DNA of 64,000 nucleotides, taken from NCBI RefSeq assembly GCF_900112245.1, contig NZ_FOYX01000001.1:421856-485855 (forward strand), given 5' to 3'. This DNA comes from Maribacter stanieri (GTDB lineage Bacteria > Bacteroidota > Bacteroidia > Flavobacteriales > Flavobacteriaceae). The notes under the pieces are model-generated. The model was not told the origin of the DNA. It worked only from the letters and a program-made list of their open reading frames with translations, and made no database searches. Shown here in pieces: positions 1-9,256 of the stretch. How positions within the stretch are numbered: position 1 is the stretch's first letter; every line of letters begins with the position of its first letter. The position numbers were made by a program, and so were the translations under genes.

Positions 1-33
1 TTATTTAAGTGCTAAAATGCCGTATTAACCTGT

Positions 34-426
34 CTATTTCAAAATTTTTGACTTCACAATTCCGTAACCTAATAATGCCCAGGCCGCCAATAAAAATAAG
101 CCGCCAATAGGAGTGACAATTCCAAAAACTTTAAAGTCAAAATCTACAAGTGAATTCAAGGCCAGTACATAAATTGAAAATGAAAATAGCACTACACCAA
201 TTACTGTACATAGGTATATTGTCTTTTTAGATTTCACCATTTCAAAAGGTATTAAGCCAAGAGCGAACAGAAAAAAGGCATGATACATTTGATACCGAAC
301 TCCTGTTTCAAAAGTTGCCACAGCTTGGGCATCCACTATATTTTTTAACCCATGTGCGCCAAATGCACCAAATGCAACCGCCAACAGTCCAAATAGACAA
401 GCTGTACCTAAAATTGTTTTTTTCAT
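34..426 (-). CDS. DUF423 family small membrane protein
   Basis: A 130-residue inner-membrane protein with about four hydrophobic segments. The N-terminus carries the Gly/Ala-rich stretch AFGAFGAHGL typical of the DUF423 (YgdD-like) family, whose function is unknown. The reading frame stays open upstream to 492, but I chose the ATG at 426. That start puts the MKK plus hydrophobic segment at the N-terminus, as in the family, and leaves room for a divergent promoter with the gene starting at 508. The stop is TAG at 34-36. Family assignment is fairly sure; the role is unknown. Confidence 0.85.
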   Translation of the reverse strand: MKKTILGTACLFGLLAVAFGAFGAHGLKNIVDAQAVATFETGVRYQMYHAFFLFALGLIPFEMVKSKKTIYLCTVIGVVLFSFSIYVLALNSLVDFDFKVFGIVTPIGGLFLLAAWALLGYGIVKSKILK

Positions 427-507
427 AACTTTTTCTATAACATTATTTATAAATGTAACAATTTGATACCTTAGTAAAATCGTTACAATCAAAAATACTG
501 AAAACGT

Positions 508-1881
508 ATGATGCGAAAAATTCTTGTTATCGGCGCAGGTAAGTCCACCTCTTATTTATTGGATTATCTTTTAGGAAAAGCGGAATCTGAAAAATTAGAA
601 ATCACCATTGGTGATATTAACCCTGATGCAATATCACCAGTTATCGCCAACCATGAATATTGTAATGTTATTGGTCTAGATATTTTTGATGATGCTGAAA
701 GGAAAAAAGTAATTGAAAACTCTGATATCGTTATTTCAATGCTTCCTGCTCGTTTTCACATTAAGGTAGCAAAAGATTGTGTTACTTTAAAAAAACACCT
801 TGTAACTGCTTCTTACGTTAGTCCAGAACTACTTGCTCTTGATAAAAAAGTTAAGGAAGCCGGACTCGTATTCATGAATGAAATAGGTCTTGACCCTGGT
901 GTAGATCACATGAGTGCCATGCAAGTAATTGACCGTATACGCGATAACGGTGGCAAAATAATATTATTTGAATCTTTTTGTGGAGGTCTGGTAGCCCCAG
1001 AACATGATAATAACCTTTGGAACTATAAATTTACATGGAACCCAAGAAATGTTGTACTTGCCGGCCAAGGTGGTACCGCTAAGTTTATTCAAGAAGGGAC
1101 ATACAAATACATACCTTACCACCGACTTTTTAGACGTACAGAGTTTTTTGAAATTGAAGGGTATGGTCGTTTTGAGGGATATGCCAATCGCGATTCATTA
1201 AACTACAGGGAAGCATATAAGTTACAAGATGCCTTAACCATTTACAGAGGAACCATGCGTCGTGTAGGTTTTTCCAAAGCATGGAATATGTTCATACAAT
1301 TAGGAGCTACCGACGATACATATACTATTGAAAACTCTGAAAATATGAGCTATCGTGAGTTCATTAACCTTTTTCTTCCTTATTCCCCAACCGATTCTGT
1401 TGAATTAAAACTGAGGCACTACCTTAAAATAGATCAAGATGATATTCGTTGGGACAAATTATTGGAACTAAACATTTTTGACCAGACAAAACAAATAGGA
1501 ATACCTAATGCGACCCCCGCACAGGCACTCCAAAAGATTCTTGAAGATAGCTGGACATTAAAGGCCGAAGAGAAAGACATGATTGTTATGTACCATAAAT
1601 TCGGATACGAATTAAATGGAGAGAAAAAGCAAATTGATTCTAAATTAGTGGTTACAGGAGAAAATCAAACTTTTACGGCAATGGCAAAAACCGTAGGATT
1701 ACCAGTTGCCATGGCCGCTTTAAAAATTCTTAACGGCGAAATTAATACTCCAGGTGTACAGATACCTATTAGCAAAGAAGTATATGAACCAATATTAAAA
1801 GAGCTTGAGTCTTACGGCGTTAATTTTAAGGAGTATGAATTACCATATTTAGGCTATAATCCAAATTCTGTAGTTAACTAA
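508..1881 (+). CDS. Saccharopine dehydrogenase family protein (saccharopine reductase type)
   Basis: A 457-residue cytosolic oxidoreductase. The N-terminal Rossmann fold shows an ILVIGAGKSTSYLLDYLL nucleotide-binding loop at about residues 5-22. The central NEIGLDPGVDHMSAM stretch is characteristic of the saccharopine reductase/dehydrogenase fold, and length fits the family (about 450). Such enzymes join or split lysine and 2-oxoglutarate through saccharopine; in flavobacteria the physiological direction is not settled. Two ATGs lie in tandem at 508 and 511; either may be used. It is followed 59 bases later by an Lrp/AsnC regulator on the same strand, which suggests amino-acid-responsive control. 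Family is confident, exact substrate inferred. Confidence 0.85.
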   Translation: MMRKILVIGAGKSTSYLLDYLLGKAESEKLEITIGDINPDAISPVIANHEYCNVIGLDIFDDAERKKVIENSDIVISMLPARFHIKVAKDCVTLKKHLVTASYVSPELLALDKKVKEAGLVFMNEIGLDPGVDHMSAMQVIDRIRDNGGKIILFESFCGGLVAPEHDNNLWNYKFTWNPRNVVLAGQGGTAKFIQEGTYKYIPYHRLFRRTEFFEIEGYGRFEGYANRDSLNYREAYKLQDALTIYRGTMRRVGFSKAWNMFIQLGATDDTYTIENSENMSYREFINLFLPYSPTDSVELKLRHYLKIDQDDIRWDKLLELNIFDQTKQIGIPNATPAQALQKILEDSWTLKAEEKDMIVMYHKFGYELNGEKKQIDSKLVVTGENQTFTAMAKTVGLPVAMAALKILNGEINTPGVQIPISKEVYEPILKELESYGVNFKEYELPYLGYNPNSVVN

Positions 1882-1940
1882 ACCCTTTTAACTGTCAGAT
1901 TGAAACCAAATAAGTACATTTATGTTTATTTTGATAAAAC

Positions 1941-2411
1941 ATGAAAACACCAACTTCTTTGGCTAAAATTGACGGAATAGATAAGAAAATCTTACGATTT
2001 TTAATGGAAGATGCCCGTAAACCAGTTCTTGAAATTGCAAGAAGTATTGGTATATCTGGCGCAGCTATACACCAACGATTAAGAAAGTTAGAGGCATCAG
2101 GACTTTTATCTGGCTCTAAATTCATAGTAAATCCTAAATCTTTAGGGTATACTACAATGGCATATATCGGTATTTATTTGGATAAAGCAATGAGCAACCC
2201 GATGGCGGTAAAACAATTAGAAAAAATACCTGAAGTATTAGAGTGCCATTACACTACTGGTAACTGGTCTATTCTAATTAAAGTACTATGTAGAGATAAT
2301 GAACACTTAATGCAGGTACTGAACAAAGAAATACAAGCTATAGAAGGGGTCTCTAGAACAGAAACCTTTATATCATTGGCACAACAAATAGATAGACAAA
2401 TATCTATTTAA
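1941..2411 (+). CDS. Lrp/AsnC family transcriptional regulator
   Basis: A 156-residue DNA-binding protein. Residues about 8-60 form the winged helix-turn-helix (IDGIDKKILRFLMEDARKPV then IARSIGISGAAIHQRLRKLE), and the C-terminal half is the RAM/AsnC ligand-binding domain (about 75-150). The family binds amino acids and acts as dimers to octamers on promoters. It sits directly behind the saccharopine dehydrogenase-like gene and near alanine dehydrogenase, so amino-acid catabolism is a plausible regulon (inference). Its 3' end overlaps the convergent acetyltransferase gene by 4 bases. Confidence 0.92.
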   Translation: MKTPTSLAKIDGIDKKILRFLMEDARKPVLEIARSIGISGAAIHQRLRKLEASGLLSGSKFIVNPKSLGYTTMAYIGIYLDKAMSNPMAVKQLEKIPEVLECHYTTGNWSILIKVLCRDNEHLMQVLNKEIQAIEGVSRTETFISLAQQIDRQISI

Positions 2412-2908
2412 GTAGAAAGCAAGAGCAATTCTTCTGATTCTTCACTAAGTTTAATTGTATCTATTTTGTTGAACCCCAATTTACTCAATAGGGCAAGTGA
2501 CTTTTCATTTGTTTCCATACAAATTGCCAACATGCGATTTAGCTTTAATTCTAATTTTCCAAATTGCATGGTAGCACTTGCGGCTTCGAATGCATGACCA
2601 TAACCTTCGTATTTTGGTAATAAGGCGAAACCCAAATCTAAAGTATCTAAATAATCTCTTTTTAGAAATCCACAAATACCTATTGGAGTTCCATCTTTGA
2701 GGGTTACCACCATAAGTCCAAACCCATTAGTAGTATACCCTACAATTAATGAATTTTGAATATACTCTTTTGCATTATCGAGATTTGTAATGTTCTTATC
2801 TCCGATATATTTCAACCAACTATCACTGTTCAGTAGTTCATAAATGAAATACGCATCTTCCGAGTTTGCAGGTTTTAAATACAATCTTGCGGTTTTCAGT
2901 TGTTTCAT
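2408..2908 (-). CDS. GNAT family N-acetyltransferase (RimJ/RimL-like)
   Basis: A 166-residue protein of the Acetyltransf_3 (RimJ/RimL) type. The N-terminal TARLYLKPANSEDAYFIYELL is the typical opening, and GICGFLKRD followed by LDLGFALLPKYEGYGHAFEA matches the central beta strands and acetyl-CoA-binding region. The final ETNEKSLALLSKLGF is the usual C-terminal signature. These enzymes acetylate N-terminal or small-molecule amines; the substrate here is unknown. It converges with the Lrp-type gene, overlapping 4 bases, and lies 75 bases downstream of no same-strand partner other than the separately transcribed protease. Confidence 0.87.
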   Translation of the reverse strand: MKQLKTARLYLKPANSEDAYFIYELLNSDSWLKYIGDKNITNLDNAKEYIQNSLIVGYTTNGFGLMVVTLKDGTPIGICGFLKRDYLDTLDLGFALLPKYEGYGHAFEAASATMQFGKLELKLNRMLAICMETNEKSLALLSKLGFNKIDTIKLSEESEELLLLST

Positions 2909-2925
2909 TTGCTTTTAATTAAGAA

Positions 2926-2957
2926 CAAAAAAACCCGCCTTAAATAGGTAGGTTTTT
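2926..2957 (-). terminator. Rho-independent terminator of the zinc metallopeptidase gene
   Basis: On the minus strand an imperfect stem (AAACCTACCT with AGGCGGGTTT, one mismatch and one wobble) is followed by a run of T. It lies 27 bases past the stop of the protease gene. Confidence 0.7.
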
Positions 2958-2983
2958 ATAATTATTATGAATTGAATTCAAAA

Positions 2984-3679
2984 TTAATCTCTACCACCAA
3001 AAACTTGAAGTCCCCAGTATACTAAAGTTGCCAATGAACCAATTGCTGCTACCAAATACGTACGAGCAGCCCATTTTAAGGCATCTTCAGATCCTTTATA
3101 TTCTTCTGGCGTAACTATATTTTTATTTTTTAACCATGCCAACGCTCTATTACTTGCATCATATTCTACAGGTAAGGTCACAAAACTAAATAATGTAGCA
3201 AAGCCCATCATTACCAGACCAGCTACGGCAACCCAATACCCAAATCCTACTCCAGCAGCGGCACCTAAAGCCAAACCACCGAAAACAACCCACATAGACA
3301 TGCTTGATGTAACACTTACTATTGGCACTAACTTAGAGCGCATTCCTAACCACTCATACGCCTGTGCATGTTGTACCGCGTGACCACATTCGTGAGCCGC
3401 AACGGCAGCTGCAGATGCATTTCTTTGGTTATACACACCCTCACTTAAGTTTACTGTTTTGTTTTTAGGATTGTAATGATCTGTAAGCATACCAGGGGTA
3501 GAAACAACTTTAACATCGCGTATACCATGGTCAGCCAACATTTTTTCTGCAATTTCAGCACCACTCATTCCATTTTGCAAATGCACCTTGGAATAAAATT
3601 TAAACTTACTTTTTAATTTGCTGCTTACTAACCAGCTAACCAAAGCAATGGCACCAATCAATATATAATATCCCATCAT
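2984..3679 (-). CDS. Membrane zinc metallopeptidase, YugP family (Zn_peptidase_2)
   Basis: A 231-residue membrane protein. It has an N-terminal transmembrane helix (about 3-20), a zinc-protease motif HECGH at residues 96-100 inside AAHECGHAVQHAQAYEWLGMR, and two to three further helices at about 125-165 and 205-222. This layout is that of the YugP family of neutral zinc metallopeptidases, whose substrates are poorly known. It is flanked by its own downstream terminator and by the terminator of alanine dehydrogenase upstream, so it is probably monocistronic. Two Met codons begin the frame; the second would give the same protein less one residue. Confidence 0.9.
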   Translation of the reverse strand: MMGYYILIGAIALVSWLVSSKLKSKFKFYSKVHLQNGMSGAEIAEKMLADHGIRDVKVVSTPGMLTDHYNPKNKTVNLSEGVYNQRNASAAAVAAHECGHAVQHAQAYEWLGMRSKLVPIVSVTSSMSMWVVFGGLALGAAAGVGFGYWVAVAGLVMMGFATLFSFVTLPVEYDASNRALAWLKNKNIVTPEEYKGSEDALKWAARTYLVAAIGSLATLVYWGLQVFGGRD

Positions 3680-3752
3680 AACGTTTCAATTTTTAAATCG
3701 ATTAAATATACTAAAGATTCGTTCTTTTCTAAGAATCTAATATTATAAAAGC

Positions 3753-3790
3753 AAAAACCCCGCCAAATTCCTTTCGGAAATGGCAGGGCA
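3753..3790 (-). terminator. Rho-independent terminator of alanine dehydrogenase
   Basis: CCCCGCCA and TGGCAGGG pair with one mismatch across an AT-rich inner stem and a loop. In the minus-strand direction the hairpin ends in TTTTT. It lies just past the ald stop. Confidence 0.8.
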
Positions 3791-3814
3791 TATTTTACTG
3801 ACATTTTGTACAGG

Positions 3815-4915
3815 TTAAGCGACTATCTCTTCCCAACCAAAAGCTTCTATAATTTCTTGGTATACAACTTCTCCCTTAATTATATTCAGCCCTTTCTTTA
3901 AGGTTGGGTCTTTTTCACAAGCTGCTTCCCATCCTAAATTGGCTAGCTTTAAAGCATATGGCAACGTTACATTAGTTAAGGCCATAGTAGATGTATACGG
4001 TACGGCACCCGGCATATTCGCTACAGAATAATGAACCACATCGTCTATTATATAAATAGGATCTTCGTGTGTTGTAGGCTTGGTGGTTTCTACACATCCA
4101 CCTTGATCAACAGCAACATCAACGATAACCGTACCCGGCCTCATTTCTTTCAACATGTCTCTGGTAATCAAATTTGGCGCCTTGGCGCCTTTTAATAAGA
4201 CTCCACCAATAATTAAATCATGTGTCTTAATAAGTCTTCTGATATTAAATTCATTAGAGAATTCAGTAACTACATGTGGTGGCATTACATCATTTGCATA
4301 ACGCAGGCGCTTCATGTTAACATCTAATATAGTTACGTGAGCCCCTAAACCTGCTGCCATTTTAGCAGCTTGTATACCAACAACACCCGCTCCTAGTACC
4401 AAAACTTTACCCGGAGCTACACCAGGAACTCCGCCTAACAATACACCACGTCCTTTAACTGGTTTCTCTAAATATTTTGCTCCTTGCTGAATTGCCATTC
4501 TACCGGCAACTTCTGACATTGGCGTTAAAAGTGGCAAAGTACCTTCTTCATCTTCAACTGTTTCATATGCTATACAAACCGCTTTTTGCTTGATCATAGC
4601 CTTGGTCAACGCTTCACTAGATGCAAAGTGGAAATAGGTAAATAATATTTGTCCTTCTTGAATTAAATCATACTCTTCGGCGATAGGCTCCTTTACTTTA
4701 ACTATCATTTCGCTCATGGCATAAACCTGACCAATAGTATCTAGTATTATAGCACCTGCCTGTTGATAATCTTGATTGAAAAAACCACTGCCTTCTCCTG
4801 CTTCTGACTGAACATATACTTTGTGGCCGTTTTTTACCAATTCAAAAACTCCGCCTGGCGTCATACCTACCCTGCTTTCATTGTTCTTTATTTCTTTTGG
4901 AATACCAACAATCAT
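3815..4915 (-). CDS. ald: Alanine dehydrogenase
   Basis: A 366-residue NAD-dependent enzyme that interconverts L-alanine with pyruvate and ammonia in the cytosol. All key residues fall at the family positions: Arg15, Lys75, His96 and Asp270 for substrate binding and catalysis, and GAGVVG at 175-180 for NAD. Length is normal (about 370). A -7 promoter box TATGTTTG reads toward it at 4967-4974. The roughly 300-base upstream region carries repeated AGGGGT/ACCCCT words that may be an operator. Together with the Lrp-type gene at 1.9 kb this suggests local amino-acid catabolism genes. Confidence 0.96.
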   Translation of the reverse strand: MIVGIPKEIKNNESRVGMTPGGVFELVKNGHKVYVQSEAGEGSGFFNQDYQQAGAIILDTIGQVYAMSEMIVKVKEPIAEEYDLIQEGQILFTYFHFASSEALTKAMIKQKAVCIAYETVEDEEGTLPLLTPMSEVAGRMAIQQGAKYLEKPVKGRGVLLGGVPGVAPGKVLVLGAGVVGIQAAKMAAGLGAHVTILDVNMKRLRYANDVMPPHVVTEFSNEFNIRRLIKTHDLIIGGVLLKGAKAPNLITRDMLKEMRPGTVIVDVAVDQGGCVETTKPTTHEDPIYIIDDVVHYSVANMPGAVPYTSTMALTNVTLPYALKLANLGWEAACEKDPTLKKGLNIIKGEVVYQEIIEAFGWEEIVA

Positions 4916-5169
4916 GATTTATCATTTTATGTTATACTGCAAAATTGAAACTAATTACTCACATATCAAACATAAAATCGATAAAACATAGGGGTTGTAT
5001 ATTTATAAACATATTTTAAATGTACCACACCCCTCTTTTTATAGGGGTTAATACCGTAAATTATATCAATTACAAATTACTACCCCTATAATTAATTCAC
5101 TATCCCTACTAACAAAATTGACATCGTCTAACTTTTTAAACTAAACTCAGTCGCTAATTCTATAAAACA
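4916..5169. promoter_or_regulatory. ald upstream region with repeated AGGGGTT words
   Basis: A gene-free stretch with a candidate minus-strand -7 box TATGTTTG (4967-4974) for ald. It also has clustered copies of one short word on both strands: ATAGGGGTT at 4988-4996, ACACCCCTC at 5027-5035, ATAGGGGTTA at 5041-5050, TACCCCTATA at 5091-5100, and a weaker TATCCCTA at 5101. Some copies can pair as hairpins. I see no open reading frame here. Operator function is inferred. Confidence 0.45.
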
Positions 5170-5199
5170 AAAAGAGGCGATGAAAATCGCCTCTTTTTT
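5170..5199 (-). terminator. Rho-independent terminator of leuS
   Basis: AAAGAGGCGAT and ATCGCCTCTTT form a perfect stem with a short loop and flanking A and T runs. It sits 18 bases after the leuS stop and could also act on the other strand. Confidence 0.93.
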
Positions 5200-5216
5200 C
5201 ACTATTTATATTGTAA

Positions 5217-8198
5217 TCATCCTACGATATTGACAATTTTACCCGGCACTACAATCACCTTTTTAGGCTCTCGACCTTGTAATTGTTGTTGGGTTTTTTC
5301 ATTGGCCATTACCGCAGCTTCTATCTCTTCTTTAGATAAGTCTAACGAAAGCTCTAAAGTAAATTTCATTTTACCATTAAAGGAAATAGGATACTCCTTA
5401 CTGCTCTCTACCAAGTACTTTCCTTCGAATTTTGGGAAAGGTGCCGTAGCAATAGATTCTGAATGACCCAATTTATTCCATAACTCTTCTGCAATATGTG
5501 GTGCGTACGGCGATACTAAAATAGCCAACGGCTCTAGTACTTTTCTACTGTAACATTTTTGCGAAGAAAGTTCATTAACACAGATCATAAATGTTGATAC
5601 CGATGTATTGAAACTAAAGTTCTCTATATCTTCTTCTACCTTTTTAATAGTCTTGTGTAATGTTTTCCACGATTCTTTTGAAGGCTCATCTTCAGTTACC
5701 TGAAAAGAAGCATTTTCATTGGAATGGAATTGTCTCCATAATTTCTTTAAGAAAGAATGTGTTCCTGTAATACCAGCCGTGTTCCATGGTTTAGATTGCT
5801 CTAAAGGACCTAAGAACATTTCATATAAACGCAAACTATCTGCACCGTACTCCTCACAAATAGCATCAGGATTAACAACGTTGTATTTGGATTTGGACAT
5901 TTTTTCGACTTCGCGACCTACTTTAAATGTTCCATCCTCTTCAGTGATAAATTCCGCATCCGCAAATTCATCCCTCCACTTTTTAAATCCTTCAATATCC
6001 AACTCGTCCGATGCATTTACTAATGATACATCTGCATGAATTGGAACAACCTGATTTATTCTTAATTCAGCTTTCGCCAACTTATTATCAAAGTAACCAG
6101 CAAGCCTACTCTTTAAGTTCATATTAAACTCTTTCAGCATTTCAGACGACCTTTCCAACTTAGAAAACAAAGTATAAGAAATGTAAACTTGATTCATTCT
6201 TTGCATGTCCTTCCCTAAGTCAGAACTACTACCTTCAAAACCAAATGTTGCCGGCGACAATCTATACACAAAAGCACTAGTCCCCGTAATCATTCCTTGG
6301 TTGATGAGCTTTTTAGCAAACTCATCTTTAGGCACCAAACCTTTATCAAACATGAATTTTTGCCAGAAACGAGAATACAACAAATGCCCTGTTGCGTGCT
6401 CACTACCGCCAATATATAAATCTACATCTTGCCAATAGTTAATCGCTTTTTCAGAGAATATGTTCTCGCTATTGTGCGGATCCATATACCTATTAAAGTA
6501 TTGCGAACTACCTGCCCAACCCGGCATAGTATTCAACTCTAAAGGAAATACCGTTTCATTATCTATTTTATCATTAGAAACTACCTTATTTTCTTTGGTA
6601 CACCATGCCCAAACCTCAGCATTACCTAATGGCGGCTCTCCTGTCTCGGTAGGTAAATATTTTTCAACTTCTGGCAAGGCAATAGGTAAATACTCTTTTG
6701 CAATCATTTGAGGCATCCCGTCTACATAATATACTGGGAAAGGTTCTCCCCAATATCTTTGACGACTGAATACAGCATCACGCAATCTATAGTTTATTTT
6801 TCCTTCGCCATGTCCTATTTTCTCTAACTCATATATCGCTAATTTCATAGCTTTCTTATACGGTAATCCGTTTAGAAAATCAGAATTTGCAATAACCGTT
6901 TTATCCTTATCTGCGAATGCTTCCTCAGAAATATCCACACCTTCAAATATGTTAGGTATAGGTATATTGAAATGCTTTGCAAAATCGTAATCTCTTTGAT
7001 CACCACATGGCACGGACATTACCGCTCCAGTCCCATAACCAGCCAATACATAATCACCAATCCAAATTGGAATAGGTTCTTTTGTAAATGGATGTTCTGC
7101 ATATGCACCTGTAAAAGCACCTGAAATAGTCTTCACATCTGCCATACGATCACGCTCCGAACGTTTTGCAGTTGCTTCTATATAGGCTTCAACTTCAGCT
7201 TTTTGTTCTGCGGTCGTAATTTTACTTACCAGTTCATGCTCGGGAGCTAAAGTCATAAAAGAAACTCCAAAAATAGTATCGGGTCTGGTGGTAAAAACTT
7301 CTATTTTCTCATCATGCTCCTTCACATTAAAAACAGCCGAAGCACCTTGAGAACGACCTATCCAATTCGTTTGGGAATCTTTCAATGGTTGTGGCCAATC
7401 GATTTTCGCCAAACCGTCTAACAAACGCTGTGCATATGCGGAAATACGCATGCTCCATTGGGTCATTTTTTTACGAACTACCGGGTGACCACCACGTTCC
7501 GACACTCCGTTTACTATTTCGTCATTCGCCAATACCGTACCTAGTGCAGGGCACCAGTTTACTTCAATATCTGCCAAGTACGTTAATCTATATTGCAATA
7601 ATATTTCTTGTTTTTTAACATCAGAAAACGTAGTCCATTCCTCAGCTGTAAAAGATTCTATATCATCATCGCATACTGCATTTACATTGGCATTTCCATC
7701 CGAAGAAAATTTAGCAATTAACGTTTCTATATCCTCTGCTTTGTCGGTATCATTATTATACCAAGAATTGAATATTTGAATGAATATCCACTGTGTCCAT
7801 TTGTAATACTCAGGACTAGAAGTACGTACCTCTCTGCTCCAATCAAAAGAAAAACCTAGCTGATCTAACTGCCTTCTATAGGTTTTAATATTTGCAGCTG
7901 TAGTTACCGCAGGATGCTGACCTGTTTGAATAGCATATTGCTCTGCCGGCAAACCAAAAGAATCATATCCTTGTGGGTGCAATACATTATAACCTTTGTG
8001 CCTTTTATATCGTGCATAAATATCACTTGCAATATACCCTAGCGGATGACCCACATGAAGTCCTGCCCCAGAAGGATAAGGAAACATGTCTAACACATAG
8101 AACTTTTCTTTTTCAGAATCGTTCTCTGCTTTAAATGTTTGATTTTCTGCCCAGTATTTTTGCCATTTGGCTTCAATTTCGTTGAAATTGTATTGCAT
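5217..8198 (-). CDS. leuS: Leucyl-tRNA synthetase
   Basis: A 993-residue class I aminoacyl-tRNA synthetase that charges tRNA-Leu. The HIGH motif appears as HVGHPLGY near residue 48. The editing domain contains the TTRPDTIFG stretch, WAGSSQYFNRYMDP and GGSEHATGHLLYSRFW mark the catalytic core, and KMSKSKYNVV is the KMSKS loop. It is much longer than the E. coli enzyme (860). One insertion lies around residues 145-195, and a second, less usual one of about 65 residues lies near residues 648-715 before the KMSKS loop. A -7 box TATTTTTG is at 8225-8232. Confidence 0.97.
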   Translation of the reverse strand: MQYNFNEIEAKWQKYWAENQTFKAENDSEKEKFYVLDMFPYPSGAGLHVGHPLGYIASDIYARYKRHKGYNVLHPQGYDSFGLPAEQYAIQTGQHPAVTTAANIKTYRRQLDQLGFSFDWSREVRTSSPEYYKWTQWIFIQIFNSWYNNDTDKAEDIETLIAKFSSDGNANVNAVCDDDIESFTAEEWTTFSDVKKQEILLQYRLTYLADIEVNWCPALGTVLANDEIVNGVSERGGHPVVRKKMTQWSMRISAYAQRLLDGLAKIDWPQPLKDSQTNWIGRSQGASAVFNVKEHDEKIEVFTTRPDTIFGVSFMTLAPEHELVSKITTAEQKAEVEAYIEATAKRSERDRMADVKTISGAFTGAYAEHPFTKEPIPIWIGDYVLAGYGTGAVMSVPCGDQRDYDFAKHFNIPIPNIFEGVDISEEAFADKDKTVIANSDFLNGLPYKKAMKLAIYELEKIGHGEGKINYRLRDAVFSRQRYWGEPFPVYYVDGMPQMIAKEYLPIALPEVEKYLPTETGEPPLGNAEVWAWCTKENKVVSNDKIDNETVFPLELNTMPGWAGSSQYFNRYMDPHNSENIFSEKAINYWQDVDLYIGGSEHATGHLLYSRFWQKFMFDKGLVPKDEFAKKLINQGMITGTSAFVYRLSPATFGFEGSSSDLGKDMQRMNQVYISYTLFSKLERSSEMLKEFNMNLKSRLAGYFDNKLAKAELRINQVVPIHADVSLVNASDELDIEGFKKWRDEFADAEFITEEDGTFKVGREVEKMSKSKYNVVNPDAICEEYGADSLRLYEMFLGPLEQSKPWNTAGITGTHSFLKKLWRQFHSNENASFQVTEDEPSKESWKTLHKTIKKVEEDIENFSFNTSVSTFMICVNELSSQKCYSRKVLEPLAILVSPYAPHIAEELWNKLGHSESIATAPFPKFEGKYLVESSKEYPISFNGKMKFTLELSLDLSKEEIEAAVMANEKTQQQLQGREPKKVIVVPGKIVNIVG

Positions 8199-8224
8199 GA
8201 TCTTTACTTCTTTTCTGTAAGTCG

Positions 8225-8232
8225 CAAAAATA
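8225..8232 (-). promoter_or_regulatory. Promoter -7 box of leuS
   Basis: TATTTTTG on the minus strand matches the Bacteroidota TAnnTTTG box and lies 27 bases before the leuS start codon. I did not find a convincing -33 element. Confidence 0.5.
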
Positions 8233-8281
8233 GGTTTATTCTGTTAAAGGCGAAAGAATAACGTTATGGATACAGCCTGTG

Positions 8282-9142
8282 CTATACCTCTAATAAATTT
8301 CCACTGTATAACACCCACAGCATAGAAGCTAGGGCAGATAAATTAATGAGGTAACCAAACAATTTCATTTCTGACAATGTATAAGCCCTACCCTTAAATA
8401 TCACAAAAATATCTAATACCATAAACGCAGAAAAGAGACCAAGAAATGATGCCAAAACTATATCTTGAAACCAATACCAAACTAAAACAGATTCGCACAC
8501 CAATATTAAAAGCATCAGTAATTTTGAATTTTTACGCCCAATTAACGTTGCGGTAGTGCGTTTACCCGAAGCTAAATCTGGTTCTATGTCCATTATTTCA
8601 CCAGCTATGTGAGCCTGAAATGCAAACAATGATAAATAGACCAATGTCTGCCATGGTAGTGTGTCTAAATTATTCAGTTCTGTTGAAAAGAATACCGTAA
8701 CCACATACCCAACCTGAATTAGAATTTCAAATGGAGGTCTTTCTTTTATTCTAAACGGCTTAAAATTATAAAGGATATTCACGACCACCATAAACAGTAG
8801 TAAAAAGAACATTTTTAAACCAGAAATAAAGGTAAATACAATTACAAACACAGACGTGAGTATGGTATTTTTAGTCAGCACACCACTGAGCTGAGACTTT
8901 GAAGCCTTCGCACCAAAAAGAAAATTTCCTTTTCTGTCATTTACGGCATCTGCATCTATATCATTATAATCGTTTAGACCGTAAACCAAATAGTTTAATG
9001 GAAAGGTGACAAAGAGTAGCCCTAACCAAAAATTCATATTCAACCAAAACTCTGACTGATTGCCAAAAGGAACTAAATAAATCCAAATTGTAGGAAACCA
9101 AAGTCCGGGTCTCGATATTTTTAGATCCAATAAATTAAGCAT
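8282..9142 (-). CDS. UbiA family prenyltransferase
   Basis: A 286-residue integral membrane protein with about eight hydrophobic helices. The first Asp-rich motif is NDYNDIDAD at residues 57-65 and the second is DIEPD at 185-189 followed by GKRTTATLIGR. Both bind prenyl diphosphate through magnesium in the UbiA superfamily. Substrate is not evident: it does not carry enough to call MenA, UbiA or a homogentisate-type enzyme. It is separated from leuS by 83 bases containing the leuS promoter and is divergent from the T9SS surface protein gene. Confidence 0.85.
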   Translation of the reverse strand: MLNLLDLKISRPGLWFPTIWIYLVPFGNQSEFWLNMNFWLGLLFVTFPLNYLVYGLNDYNDIDADAVNDRKGNFLFGAKASKSQLSGVLTKNTILTSVFVIVFTFISGLKMFFLLLFMVVVNILYNFKPFRIKERPPFEILIQVGYVVTVFFSTELNNLDTLPWQTLVYLSLFAFQAHIAGEIMDIEPDLASGKRTTATLIGRKNSKLLMLLILVCESVLVWYWFQDIVLASFLGLFSAFMVLDIFVIFKGRAYTLSEMKLFGYLINLSALASMLWVLYSGNLLEV

Positions 9143-9256
9143 CTTGTATAATTAGGTTGTGATTTTGGTGAAAATACCAATCTTCAAATAGGCTCTGTAT
9201 CTTGAATTGAGTTTATTTATTCATCGTACTAAAAAGTATATCTTTAACCAGTGAAT

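Noticed and set aside
1-492. Longer frame of the DUF423 gene starting at 492
   Set aside because: It would run almost to the divergent saccharopine dehydrogenase-like gene start, and the family N-terminus begins at the Met at 426.
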